DNA from: an uncultured Crocinitomix sp.
GTDB lineage: Bacteria > Bacteroidota > Bacteroidia > Flavobacteriales_D > Crocinitomicaceae
DNA length: 64,000 nt
Reading direction: 5' to 3'
Assembly: GCA_905478225.1 (NCBI GenBank)
Contig: CAJQHR010000004.1
Coordinates: 1-64,000, forward strand
The notes under the pieces are model-generated. The model made no database searches, was not told where the DNA came from, and saw only the letters and a list, made by a program, of their open reading frames with translations. Both the position numbers and the translations under genes were made by a program. Shown piece by piece: positions 21,971-32,400 of this stretch (position 1 is its first letter; each line of letters starts with the position of its first letter).

Positions 21971-22771
21971 ATGGTCATTTTTCCAGGTTGTAAAATTAAT
22001 ATAGGACTGAATGTAATTGGCAAGCGCTCAGATGGATACCATAAAATTGAAAGTATATTTTATCCACTTGAATTGTCTGATATTCTTGAAATTATTCCAA
22101 ATGATATTTTTTCGATTACCACATCTGGTTTACCAATAAAAGGAGATCATTCTGATAATTTGGTTGTAAAAGCCTTTTATTTGCTGCAAGACAAATACAA
22201 TCTTCCGCCTGTAAAAATACATTTACACAAGTTAGTGCCAATGGGAGCTGGTTTAGGAGGAGGATCTGCAGACGGAGCAGCCATGTTGGTTTTGCTGAAC
22301 AATTTATTTGAATTAAACATAGGCCTTAAGGAATTAGAAATTTTTGCGGATGAGCTGGGAAGTGATTGTGCTTTCTTTATTCGAAACGAACCTGCATTTG
22401 TGCAAGGTAAAGGAGAAATCATTAATCCAATTGAAGTTGATTTGAAAGGAATGTACATACATTTAGTTAATCCTCAAATTCATATTAGCACACAAGAAGC
22501 GTTTGGAGGAATCATTCCATCAGATAACAACGTGACTTTGCCAGAAGTTATTCAAACCGACATCAGCAACTGGAAAAGTGAATTGAAAAATGATTTTGAA
22601 ACCACGATTTTTCCAAATCACGGAGAAATTGAAATCATAAAGGCTGATCTATACGCGCAAGGAGCTTTTTATGCCAATATGACTGGAACTGGGTCAAGTG
22701 TATATGGTCTCTTTAATGAAGAACCTAAAAAGTGCTATCCCAACTATTTTGAGTGGATAGCAAAATTATAA
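21971..22771 (+). CDS. ispE: 4-diphosphocytidyl-2-C-methyl-D-erythritol kinase
   Basis: KINIGLNVIGKRSDGYHKIESIFYPL and PMGAGLGGGSADGAAML GHMP motifs. Confidence 0.95.
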   Translation: MVIFPGCKINIGLNVIGKRSDGYHKIESIFYPLELSDILEIIPNDIFSITTSGLPIKGDHSDNLVVKAFYLLQDKYNLPPVKIHLHKLVPMGAGLGGGSADGAAMLVLLNNLFELNIGLKELEIFADELGSDCAFFIRNEPAFVQGKGEIINPIEVDLKGMYIHLVNPQIHISTQEAFGGIIPSDNNVTLPEVIQTDISNWKSELKNDFETTIFPNHGEIEIIKADLYAQGAFYANMTGTGSSVYGLFNEEPKKCYPNYFEWIAKL

Positions 22772-22843
22772 GATACTTACTTATCTTATTCCGGATTTTA
22801 CGGAGCAGTATTACGCCACAATTATGGCTAATATAACACTCAC

Positions 22844-22914
22844 TGTTTTGATACTAAGGCTTATCATCAGCCTAATCAAAGCATTAACATTGCTCAGCAG
22901 TGGAAATCAAAACA
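22844..22914. ncRNA. putative structured RNA / 5'UTR element with three-way-junction potential
   Basis: Outer 9-bp stem TGTTTTGAT/ATCAAAACA enclosing hairpins AGGCT-TATCATC-AGCCT and CATTGC-TCA-GCAGTG. Confidence 0.35.
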
Positions 22915-22942
22915 CCGTATTAGATTAACAAAATAAAATACT

Positions 22943-23650
22943 ATGACAACGAAAGAAATACTAAAAGAACTTGAAGGGTATGGTTCAGAACAAACCAAAA
23001 AAATATATGGTAAGATTGGCGCGAAAGAACCGTATTTCGGAGTGAAGGTGCAAGACCTTAAAAAAATTCTTAAAAAAACGAAAAAAAATCACGAACTCTC
23101 TTTAGAATTATATGCTACTGGAAATTCTGACGCTATGTATTTAGCGGGATTGATGGCAGATGAAAAACAAATCACCAAGGAACAATTGGAGCTTTGGGTT
23201 TCACAAGCTTACTTCTCATACCTGAGTGAATACGCTGTGCCTTGGGTCGCTGCGGAGTCAGATCATGGATTTGAACTGGGTTTAAAATGGATAGAATCTG
23301 ACATTGAAACAACTGCTGCAGCAGGGTGGGGCACTTTACTCTACTGTGCTTCTTTATTTCCAGATGAGAAATTAGATTTGGAAATATACACCAAGTTATT
23401 AGACAGAGTTGAAAACGAAATTCACCAAGCACAAAATAGAGTGCGCTACGTTATGAATGGATTTGTAATTGCTATAGGTAGTTACGTCAAGGCATTAACC
23501 GAAAAGTCAATGGAAGTTGCAAAAAAAATTGGTAAAGTGGAGGTAGATGCAGGCGGAACGGCATGTAAGGTGCCATTGGCTACAATTTATATTGATAAAG
23601 TAGTTTCTAAAGGAAGAGTTGGGAAAAAGCGTAAAACCGCGCGTTGCTAG
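22943..23650 (+). CDS. DNA alkylation repair protein (AlkD-like HEAT fold)
   Basis: YGKIGAKEPYFGVKVQDLKKILKK, YVMNGFVIAIGSY. Confidence 0.8.
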   Translation: MTTKEILKELEGYGSEQTKKIYGKIGAKEPYFGVKVQDLKKILKKTKKNHELSLELYATGNSDAMYLAGLMADEKQITKEQLELWVSQAYFSYLSEYAVPWVAAESDHGFELGLKWIESDIETTAAAGWGTLLYCASLFPDEKLDLEIYTKLLDRVENEIHQAQNRVRYVMNGFVIAIGSYVKALTEKSMEVAKKIGKVEVDAGGTACKVPLATIYIDKVVSKGRVGKKRKTARC

Positions 23651-23690
23651 TTTAATAAATTCAAAATTTTCACCCTAAACGTTTTAACAC

Positions 23691-24767
23691 ATGGCTGAAC
23701 CGTTAAAAAATATGTACAATCCAGATTTTGTTCAAAATCTGTCCACAGCCTTGCAAAATGTTGACGAAAAGTTTCAGCAAAAAGCCTTTACAAAGTCCGT
23801 TTTAAATTCCGAGTGGAATGATTTAGAATTAAAATCAAGAACGCTTCATATCTCAACACAAATGGAGGCTTATTTGCAGTATGATTACAAGGAACAAATA
23901 GATGTATTGAGAAAAGTTGCGCCGCATTTTAGTGGATTTACTGCAACAATTTTTCCAACTTTTGTTGAAATATTCGGCCTAACCTATGTTGAAACCTCTC
24001 TCCACGCTCTGGAAGAGTTCACCCAATATTCGACTAGCGAATTTGCAATTCGTCCCTTTTTGGCGAACGATCCGAATTTAATCCAAGTCATGTACAAATG
24101 GAGTAAAAGCCCCAATTTTCATGTGCGCCGTTTAGCGAGTGAGGGTTGTCGACCGCTTTTGCCATGGGCTATGAAGCTCCACAATTATGTAGCCGACCCT
24201 ACTCCACTAATTCCAATTCTGGAAACACTAAAAAATGATCCAGAAGACTATGTTTATAGAAGTGTGGCTAATAATTTGAACGATATTTCTAAAAATCATC
24301 CTGACTTGGTGCTGAACCTCTGTAAAAAATGGATAAAGGAATCAAAAACAACACAATGGGTGGCTAAACACGCCTTGCGCACTTTGCTTAAAAAGGGAAA
24401 TCAAAGTGCCATGGCTTTATTCGACTTTGGTTCAATCAAAGCGATTAAAACCAACACATTTCGTGTTTTAGACAAACAGATTAAAATCGGAAATGCATCT
24501 AAATTAGAAATAGGCATTGCAAATAAAGGAGCGCTTGCAAAATTCAGATTGGAATATGCCGTGCGTTATTTAAAAAATAACGGCAGTCACAATGAAAAAG
24601 TATTTCAATTAAGAGAGACGAAAGTGGCCACTGGAGAAACATTAGAGTTTACCAAAAAAGTAGACTTTAAAGATCTATCAACGCGCAAACATTACGCTGG
24701 ATTACACTATTTTATCTTAAAAGTGAATGGGATTCCCGTAGAGCGAATTGAATTTGAATTGACCTAA
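23691..24767 (+). CDS. DNA alkylation repair protein (AlkC-like)
   Basis: HEAT-like repeats; NFHVRRLASEGCRPLLPWAMKL, DPEDYVYRSVANNLNDISKNHPDLVL. Confidence 0.85.
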   Translation: MAEPLKNMYNPDFVQNLSTALQNVDEKFQQKAFTKSVLNSEWNDLELKSRTLHISTQMEAYLQYDYKEQIDVLRKVAPHFSGFTATIFPTFVEIFGLTYVETSLHALEEFTQYSTSEFAIRPFLANDPNLIQVMYKWSKSPNFHVRRLASEGCRPLLPWAMKLHNYVADPTPLIPILETLKNDPEDYVYRSVANNLNDISKNHPDLVLNLCKKWIKESKTTQWVAKHALRTLLKKGNQSAMALFDFGSIKAIKTNTFRVLDKQIKIGNASKLEIGIANKGALAKFRLEYAVRYLKNNGSHNEKVFQLRETKVATGETLEFTKKVDFKDLSTRKHYAGLHYFILKVNGIPVERIEFELT

Positions 24768-24773
24768 TCCTCC

Positions 24774-24928
24774 TTAATTCAAACGTCTCAAGCTATCTAA
24801 ACTCACATTGGAATTATTTAGAAAGACTTTTTCTAGGTGCTTTGTGTAAACTTCAGCAAAACCATTAAGTACGTAAAACAGCGCCTTCGATTTTTTCAAC
24901 TCAGCTGGCACGCCCTATCTTCGATCAT
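24774..24928 (-). pseudogene. possible small frameshifted gene or remnant
   Basis: MIEDRACQLS* then, in a shifted frame, ELKKSKALFYVLNGFAEVYTKHLEKVFLNNSNVSLDSLRRLN*. Confidence 0.3.
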
Positions 24929-24964
24929 TCTCTATTATAAAATATTCAAAATGAACTTATTAGA

Positions 24965-25966
24965 TTAAAACAACCAACAATTTGACCCGAAAACAAGTTC
25001 CTTCTCATTTAAAAATTCAAGCACTTGATTTTTTAAATTCTCATCCTCAGGCCACACAGTTAGAATAGACTTTTCACCTGATTTAACCGCCGCCAATTCT
25101 TTAATTTGTTTTTTAGATTGCTGATTTCTTTTTTGGGCGTTGAAGTCGAACCAATCGTATGAAATATTATTCGTGTTGAGAATAGATGCAACAAGTTTTC
25201 CTTTCACCCCTGCTCCAATCAATTGGATTTTCTCCGAAAAATCAAGCTCTAAATCAATAAAACGTTGCGTCTTTAAATTGAAAAATGCTTTTTGTTGATA
25301 ATGATCAGAATTTCTTGATGTTCGGTCGGGATGTTCACGCCAATAATGCGTAACCTCATGAATTGGGCTAATTTCAAATTCATTTTCATACCATTTCAAC
25401 ACCATGTCATAATCCTCTGGATAACGCAATTCTGAAAATGAAAATGACTGCTCGAAACACGAGCGCCGAACCATCCAATTAGGCGAAGCTATCACGCATT
25501 CTCGATAAACTGAGTTCCAAAATGCGCTTGAATCTACTAGTGCGTTTAACCATATTTCGTAACGCAAATATCCATCAGATACTTGACCTGCTGCAAAATA
25601 AGAAACCTTACCCGTTATAATGGAATTTGGACATTTTAAGGCTTGTTGCGAAAATAATTCCAATTTATTGATCGGCATCAAGTCATCCGCATCCATTCGC
25701 GTGATATACTTTCCTGTACTGTTTTCAAATGCCAAGTTTAATGCCGGAATAATCCCTTTCTCCAAGTTTTGATAGTAATTAAGCCTTTGGTCTTTTTTAC
25801 ACCATTCTTTTATGACTTTAATCGAATCGTCAGTTGAATAATCATTCACAACAATGAGTTCCCAATCCGTAAAACTCTGTTCTACAATAGACTGCAAACA
25901 ATCGTCCAGATAATTTTCTGCATTATATACAGGCATAATAATCGAAATGAAAGGCTCGTAACCCAT
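24965..25966 (-). CDS. glycosyltransferase family 2
   Basis: ISIIMPVYNAENYLDDCLQSIVEQSFTDWELIVVNDYSTDDS, ITRMDADDLM. Confidence 0.93.
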   Translation of the reverse strand: MGYEPFISIIMPVYNAENYLDDCLQSIVEQSFTDWELIVVNDYSTDDSIKVIKEWCKKDQRLNYYQNLEKGIIPALNLAFENSTGKYITRMDADDLMPINKLELFSQQALKCPNSIITGKVSYFAAGQVSDGYLRYEIWLNALVDSSAFWNSVYRECVIASPNWMVRRSCFEQSFSFSELRYPEDYDMVLKWYENEFEISPIHEVTHYWREHPDRTSRNSDHYQQKAFFNLKTQRFIDLELDFSEKIQLIGAGVKGKLVASILNTNNISYDWFDFNAQKRNQQSKKQIKELAAVKSGEKSILTVWPEDENLKNQVLEFLNEKELVFGSNCWLF

Positions 25967-26058
25967 ATCGGAGCTAAACTAGTGTTTTTAAATTGGAAGT
26001 ACACCGAATTAAATTCTCTGAAAATGGCTAAATTGGTGTTTTATTCGTTTACATATCT

Positions 26059-26826
26059 ATGAGGATTACTTTTTCCGTTTTATTAATCGCTAGTCTATTT
26101 TTCTGCTTAGAAGGATGCTCGGCGTTAAAAAACGGGAAAGACAATTCAGGTGAAAGCAGAAAGTTCCGCTCGAAAACAAAACTAAATTTAAGCCATAGTC
26201 ATCTGGATGAAATACCTGCATATGTCTTTGAATTAACTCAATTAACGGTACTAAACCTACATCACAATAACATTACAGAAATTCCAGCTGACATAAATAA
26301 ATTGGTCAACCTGGAGAAATTAATCATTAGCCGTAACGATCTAGTTGAACTCCCTGAGGAATTGGGCGATTTGAAAAATTTAGAAGTCCTTTCCTTAAAA
26401 GCTAATAAGTTAACGCATATCCCTGAAAGTTTTGGAAATTTAGAAAAATTAGAAGTCTGCCGCCTTAGTTTTAATAACCTTACCTACCTGCCAATATCAA
26501 TCGGTAAGCTAAAAGCGCTCAGTCATTTTTATATTGATTATAATCAAATTGAGTTTCTACCCAACGAAATTGGTCAAATGACCGGTTTGCGAGAGTTTAT
26601 TGTGGGGAGAAATAACCTTACTGTACTTCCGCCAGAATTTTATGAATTAACAAGCCTCAATGTTTTAGACCTCTCTTACTCTGGTCCTTTGTTGCAGCTA
26701 GCTTACGGAATTTGTAAGATGAGGAGTATCGAAACCCTTTATATTGATCTAAACACACTTAATTTTGCGCCTAGATGTATCGAGGTTCGCGCTAACGGTG
26801 TGAGGTTTACGCTGGTGATTAAATAG
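26059..26826 (+). CDS. leucine-rich repeat lipoprotein
   Basis: Signal with CLEGC lipobox; ~7 LRRs (LxxLxLxxNxLxxIP). Confidence 0.85.
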   Translation: MRITFSVLLIASLFFCLEGCSALKNGKDNSGESRKFRSKTKLNLSHSHLDEIPAYVFELTQLTVLNLHHNNITEIPADINKLVNLEKLIISRNDLVELPEELGDLKNLEVLSLKANKLTHIPESFGNLEKLEVCRLSFNNLTYLPISIGKLKALSHFYIDYNQIEFLPNEIGQMTGLREFIVGRNNLTVLPPEFYELTSLNVLDLSYSGPLLQLAYGICKMRSIETLYIDLNTLNFAPRCIEVRANGVRFTLVIK

Positions 26827-27023
26827 TTTTCAAGCAGGCAGTGGGGCTTTTTGATGATTCGATACTTTTGATGTGTTTGATGCACATGTTCCCGTTAATT
26901 TGAATAAAATACATAGCTCATTCAGCATTAATCAATAGAAAGTGATGACGCTGATTAAACTGATTTTCCTGATTTTACTTTTGTATTAATTTGATGATTT
27001 GATTTGTTGATCTAATCTATATA

Positions 27024-27060
27024 AGCGCAGCGATCTAACATCTATCTTCGAACATCCAAC
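27024..27060 (-). repeat. second copy of the dispersed intergenic repeat
   Basis: Reverse complement GATGTTAGATCGCTGCGCT matches 17/19 of GATTTTAGATCACTGCGCT at 19926-19944. Confidence 0.55.
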
Positions 27061-27870
27061 CTAAACTTTATCCTTCATCTCTGTCATTCGAATAATTTTA
27101 TAGCCCAAGTTTTTCTCATTTCTAATTGAATTTATCAAGGCTATTTTTGACTGACTCGAAGTACTTTCATACACCATATAATATCGCCCAGAGCTCAGAC
27201 CTTCGTTAGAAGAAACTTGTTGCAAACTTTGCACTATTAATCGAAAACGACTAATATTTACTTGAATGGTTTGAATGGATTTTGAAAAATCAATCGTATA
27301 AAAAACAGTGAAAAAATTCGACTTGCGACAAAGATCAACCGTAAGATCGCGATAGATAAATGGAAAATTATTTGCTTTGAGTTTATAGTTATACTTGAAG
27401 TCAGTGAACTTTTTACTGGACACATAATCCTTGAAGCGTGCGTTAAAATTTGGCGTTTTTTTCTTAGTCGATTTTTGCTGATAGGGCTCCCCAATAAATT
27501 TATCAAAAAGACGATCAAACTCCGTTTTAGATCCATTGTTATTCTCAACCGCAAACAGATCGGAATAATGAATAACTCCACGCTTTTTTTCACTTAATTC
27601 CTTCAATAATTTTTTAGAGTAAGGCGGATCAAATAGAGAAAGCGCCTCTTCTCCGCGTTTAATTTTATTGACATCTAAATCCATAAAACGAAAGCCCTTA
27701 CGTACCTCTGTCTTCAATACTGCCGAAAATCCATGCAGCGCAAAATTTAACCTTTTATCCGATAAACCAAAATGCGGAATTCCATCTAAATTAGCCAAAA
27801 TCCCTACGGTAATTTTTTCCTCAGAAAACCGATTGGGAACAATATAAATGAGTGTAAAAAAATTCGTCAT
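27061..27870 (-). CDS. unknown protein, N-terminus loosely DUF3037-like
   Basis: 269-aa ORF; MTNFFTLIYIVPNRFSEEKITVGILANLDGIPHFGLS; 4-bp overlap with upstream gene. Confidence 0.7.
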   Translation of the reverse strand: MTNFFTLIYIVPNRFSEEKITVGILANLDGIPHFGLSDKRLNFALHGFSAVLKTEVRKGFRFMDLDVNKIKRGEEALSLFDPPYSKKLLKELSEKKRGVIHYSDLFAVENNNGSKTEFDRLFDKFIGEPYQQKSTKKKTPNFNARFKDYVSSKKFTDFKYNYKLKANNFPFIYRDLTVDLCRKSNFFTVFYTIDFSKSIQTIQVNISRFRLIVQSLQQVSSNEGLSSGRYYMVYESTSSQSKIALINSIRNEKNLGYKIIRMTEMKDKV

Positions 27871-28508
27871 AATCGATTTATTAGTTTTTCAGAAAACCGC
27901 CGTAACTCAGATAATCGCAAAGGTTCCAAAATTGAATCTATTAATTTTGACTTCGAAATTGCCTTCCCCGTTTCTGATTGATAAAGCGTAAGCGCATTTA
28001 ATAATTTGGCTCGAAATTTTTCATTGAGTAATACGAAAAACGATTCATGTGCTGTCAACAACTCTTGCTTTTTTGCACGGCGCATAATGAACCGACTGAG
28101 ATCATTTTCTTCAAAAACGGGCAGCTGCATGGCTTCAATATCAAAACCAGTTGATAAAAACAAAAAGCGCGTTTTCCGTTCTCTGATCAATCCGATTCCA
28201 CTGAAATTTAAACCCCTTCCTAATAATAATTGCAGGAGGTTGTATTGATATAAATGTATTGGAGTTGCCAATTTAGAATAGTCCAGGTTCTTAAATAAAA
28301 CGGCATCCAATTCCTCCATTCCCGCCTCTTGTGCAATCAAAATATGACCACCTTTTACCTTATCATACTCCCACTTTTCAGCAGGTAAATGCAGTTGCTT
28401 TAAAATTTGACTGTAGATGATGAAATTAGAGTTGGCTTCTTCGCGCTGATATTCCAATAGGCGACTATCTAATAAAATGTTTTGATTGTTATCAGAAAGT
28501 ACAACCAT
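27867..28508 (-). CDS. unknown protein
   Basis: 213-aa ORF abutting pcm and overlapping the 269-aa gene. Confidence 0.7.
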   Translation of the reverse strand: MVVLSDNNQNILLDSRLLEYQREEANSNFIIYSQILKQLHLPAEKWEYDKVKGGHILIAQEAGMEELDAVLFKNLDYSKLATPIHLYQYNLLQLLLGRGLNFSGIGLIRERKTRFLFLSTGFDIEAMQLPVFEENDLSRFIMRRAKKQELLTAHESFFVLLNEKFRAKLLNALTLYQSETGKAISKSKLIDSILEPLRLSELRRFSEKLINRL

Positions 28509-29152
28509 TATTTGGAGGTTTCTTTCAACATTGGAACAAAACTAAAAAAACCTAGTTTACTTTGCGCGAAACTTCCGTCTTGGTCCTTCTTAATTAAGAG
28601 CATTTCTTGTTCCTTGCCCGCACCGATTGGAATTACCATTATTCCTCCGGGCTTTAATTGTGCAACAAGATCTTCAGGAATAAATGGTGCACCACATGTC
28701 ACTATTATCTTATCAAACGGACCAAAACTTGGCCAACCTTTATAACCGTCGCCATATTTAATTTTAGCATTATATCCCAATTTTGGCACAATGCGGTTGG
28801 CCTTTAAAAAAAGTTCACGTTGTCTTTCAATTGAAAATACTTTCGCTCCTACTTCGCAAAGTATAGCCGTTTGAAAACCGGATCCAGTACCAATTTCTAA
28901 TACGCGGTCTCCTTTTTTTAATTGTAATAATTCGGTTTGAAATGCCACCGTATACGGATGCGAAATTGTTTGACCTGCTCCGATTTGAAATGGCATGTTA
29001 CTATAAGCCTGTTCTGTAAACACGGCGTCTAAAAAAAAGTGCCGGGGTACGGAAAGTATTGCATTTAAAACTGTCTCGTCTTTAATTCCTTTCGCCCGCA
29101 ATTCTTCGACCAATTGTTTTCGTAATCCTTTATGTCTGTATGTATCTATCAT
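28508..29152 (-). CDS. pcm: protein-L-isoaspartate O-methyltransferase
   Basis: VPRHFFLDAVFTEQAYSNMPFQIGAGQTISHPYTVAFQTELLQLKKGDRVLEIGTGSGFQTAIL. Confidence 0.95.
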   Translation of the reverse strand: MIDTYRHKGLRKQLVEELRAKGIKDETVLNAILSVPRHFFLDAVFTEQAYSNMPFQIGAGQTISHPYTVAFQTELLQLKKGDRVLEIGTGSGFQTAILCEVGAKVFSIERQRELFLKANRIVPKLGYNAKIKYGDGYKGWPSFGPFDKIIVTCGAPFIPEDLVAQLKPGGIMVIPIGAGKEQEMLLIKKDQDGSFAQSKLGFFSFVPMLKETSK

Positions 29153-29160
29153 AGGTGTTT

Positions 29161-29198
29161 GAAGGTTTTACCTTCTTTATCAGAAGATTATTCTGATA
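29161..29198 (-). promoter_or_regulatory. tandem hairpins just upstream of pcm
   Basis: GAAGGT-TTT-ACCTTC and TATCAGAA-GATTA-TTCTGATA perfect stems. Confidence 0.4.
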
Positions 29199-29486
29199 TG
29201 CTGAGACAAAAATAAGTACAAATTTTCTATTTTGTTACTTCGTGATTTGTAATGAATTAACAGTTCAATCTTAGTTTCTTTTAAATACAGGTCGCAACTC
29301 ATTGTAAATCATTTCGTCTTCTAGGGGAATCAGGGATTTATTGAAATAATTTGAACCCAAAATAGGTTTTACTTCCGTTCATCAGCAATTTAGTTTTTTA
29401 TATGGTAGACATATATAAGATTCTTAAAAGAAAGAGGACGTATCATTAAAATTTGAAATATTATTAACTATCTTTAGACTGCTGCT

Positions 29487-32400
29487 TTGAGATTATTTTT
29501 ATTAATACTACTTTTCCTACAGCTTTGCGTGGTTTCCTGCGTTAAAGATAAGGATTCTATTTCTGAAAATACTGAAAATGAAATCATTAGTGAATCAGAT
29601 GATTTTTTGGACTCTCTAAAAACTGGTGTACCTATCCCCATCTTCTTAAATTCAGCCGAAAAAAAAGCCGCGCCAATTATAAATGAAGTTGGAGAACCAA
29701 ACATCACCCTAGCCAATGACAATGTTGTTTCCATTCAATCTCCAGGAATCGAATTAGTTTCAGAAGAATTAACAATTGCCACACCAGGAGTAGACAGTGT
29801 TTTATTGCCTTTTGCAACTACTCCCATTGGTAAGTCCACACGAATAGCATTTCCTAAGGTAACCTCAGCGCTCCCGCCTTCAACAAAGGACGCCGCTTAT
29901 TATAATCTTCAATATTTAGATGTTGATCAAGGGTTAAGTTCAAGTTATGTCATGGATATTATTGAAGATTCTAGAGGTAATTTATGGATTTCTACTTGGG
30001 CGACTGGAGTTTGTATGTACAACAGTCGGAATTTCACAAACTACGATAAATACAGTGGTTTGTTGAGTAATTATATTTGGAGCATTTTTGAAGATAGCAA
30101 GGGCAATATTTGGTTTGGGTCGGACGGTTCTGGCGTTGCCAATTACAATGGCGATCGTTTTGTAAACTTCTCCGTTGAAGATGGCTTAGCAGGAACTGTG
30201 GTTTATGATATTTTAGAAGATGAACGCGGCAATATATGGTTCGCCACGAATAATGGGTTGACCAAATTTGATGGAAAAGAATTTTATACTTATCGCGCCG
30301 AAAATGGATTAGGCGGAAATACTATTCTCGACATTCATTTGGGGATGAATAACCGAATATTGATAACAACAGAAAATGGATTTTCAATTTTTGACGGCGT
30401 CCTGTTCACACTTTATTCATCTAAAAATGGACTTAAAAGCGAAAATACAAATTCCATATTTGAAGATTCAGAAGGTAATATTTGGATTGGTAGTTTAGAT
30501 GCTGGTATATGCTTGTTTGATGGCTACACCTTTTTCTCTTTTGACGAGACTCACGGCCTTGCTGGAAATGAAGTGACTTCTATAATTGAAGATGACTATA
30601 ACCGAATTTGGATTGGTTCCGCAAATAACGGGTTAAGTATTTATGATCGTTCTGAATTTATTCAAATTGATAAAAATGAAGGGTTAAGTAGCAATACAAT
30701 TCGCGCTATTTTTCAGGATTCAAATTTAAACGTATGGATTGGAACAAATGGGGGGCTGAACAAATACAATGAACGCTCCTTTAAAAATTTCACCGAAGAG
30801 CAAGGCTTAGGCGGAATTATAGTTCGAGGAATTGCTGAGGATAAATTTGGAAACCTCTGGTTAGGTCAGGCAAGCGGTGCCGATAAATTTACTGGTCAAG
30901 CATACGAAAATTATGGCGCAGAGCAAGGATTTACCGACAATTCCATTCGCGTCGTCACACAAGATCATGAAGGAAACATTTGGTTTGGTACAAATGGCGA
31001 CGGGGCATATCACTTTGATGGTGAACAATTCAAACATTATACAACCAAGAGCGGACTCTCAGGCAATACGATACTTTCCATGTTTGAAGATTCTGACAAT
31101 AACATGTGGTTTGGAACACTAACTGCAGGCGTTAGTAAATTCAACGGTACTACATTCGAACACTTAACTACTGAAGAAGGTTTGACCAATAACACGATTC
31201 GAGCAATTATTGAAGACAATGATAAAAACATGTGGTTTGGCACAAATTCGGGTGGTTTAGAGAAATTTGATGGGGAAATGGTAACGCACTATACGACCAA
31301 AGAAGGATTATCCATGAACACTATTCTCTCACTAATGATTGACACCGAAGGTAAATTGTGGATTGGAACAGAGGGCAGGGGAATCAATGTCATGAAAAAT
31401 GATAAAATCATTTCAATTGGTGAAGAAGATGGCCTGAGCAATGGCATTATATGGTCGATTATTGAAGACAGCGAAAACAACATTTGGGTAGGAACAGAAA
31501 AAGGACTAAATCACATTGACATTCAAGAAAACAAAACATTTAACGTCACAAATTACGGTAAATTAGATGGGTTAAAAGGAGTCAACTTCTATCCTAACTC
31601 TGTCTATCTTGATGGTGACAATCGACTTTGGTGGGGAACTGGTATAGCCCTATCTATGCTTGATTTGAACAATTACAAAAACATTAACGCAGCGCCCAAA
31701 CTAACCATTACTGACATTTATATAAAAGAATCGCTGGTAGATTTTAGAGGGTTAAAAAATGCCATTGATACAGACATTCCTTTCCAATATAGTGATTTGA
31801 ATGAAAGTCAATTGAAAAAAGTTGAATATGATAGTGTTTACAAATTCTCCAACTTCCCTTCAAACATAGTCGTTCCTTATAATCTAAACCACTTAACAAT
31901 ACAATTCTCTGCCAACGATTGGACCGCTCCACATAAAATTAAATACGTGCATAAATTAGAGGGCGCAAGTAACGAGTGGCACACCATTACGAATGATAAC
32001 AAAGTAGTGCATAGTTATTTGCCAGAAGGAGATTATGTTTTCCATGTCAAAGCAATTGGAGAAGCTGAAATTTGGAGTGAAACACTCACTTTTAACATTA
32101 CTGTGCGTCCACCATGGTGGAAAACAGTTTGGGCCTATCTCCTCTATTTTATATTGGTAATTGGTATAATTGTATTCATTACAGCTTTTCGAACTAAAAA
32201 GCTCATTCAACAGCGAAAAAGACTTGAAAAATTGGTGGCCGAGCGCACGGAAGATGTCGTGATGCAAAAAGAATTGGTTGAATCGAAGAACAAAGAACTT
32301 ATAGATTCGATAAATTATGCCAAACGAATTCAACGAGCCGTGCTCCCTTCTTACGGAATGGTGAAACATAAATTGGCCAATGCGTTGGTTTTATTCAAAC

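Noticed and set aside
29930-31680. Apparent tandem DNA repeats in the propeller region
   Set aside because: Explained by homologous beta-propeller blades at the protein level; nucleotide identity is low.
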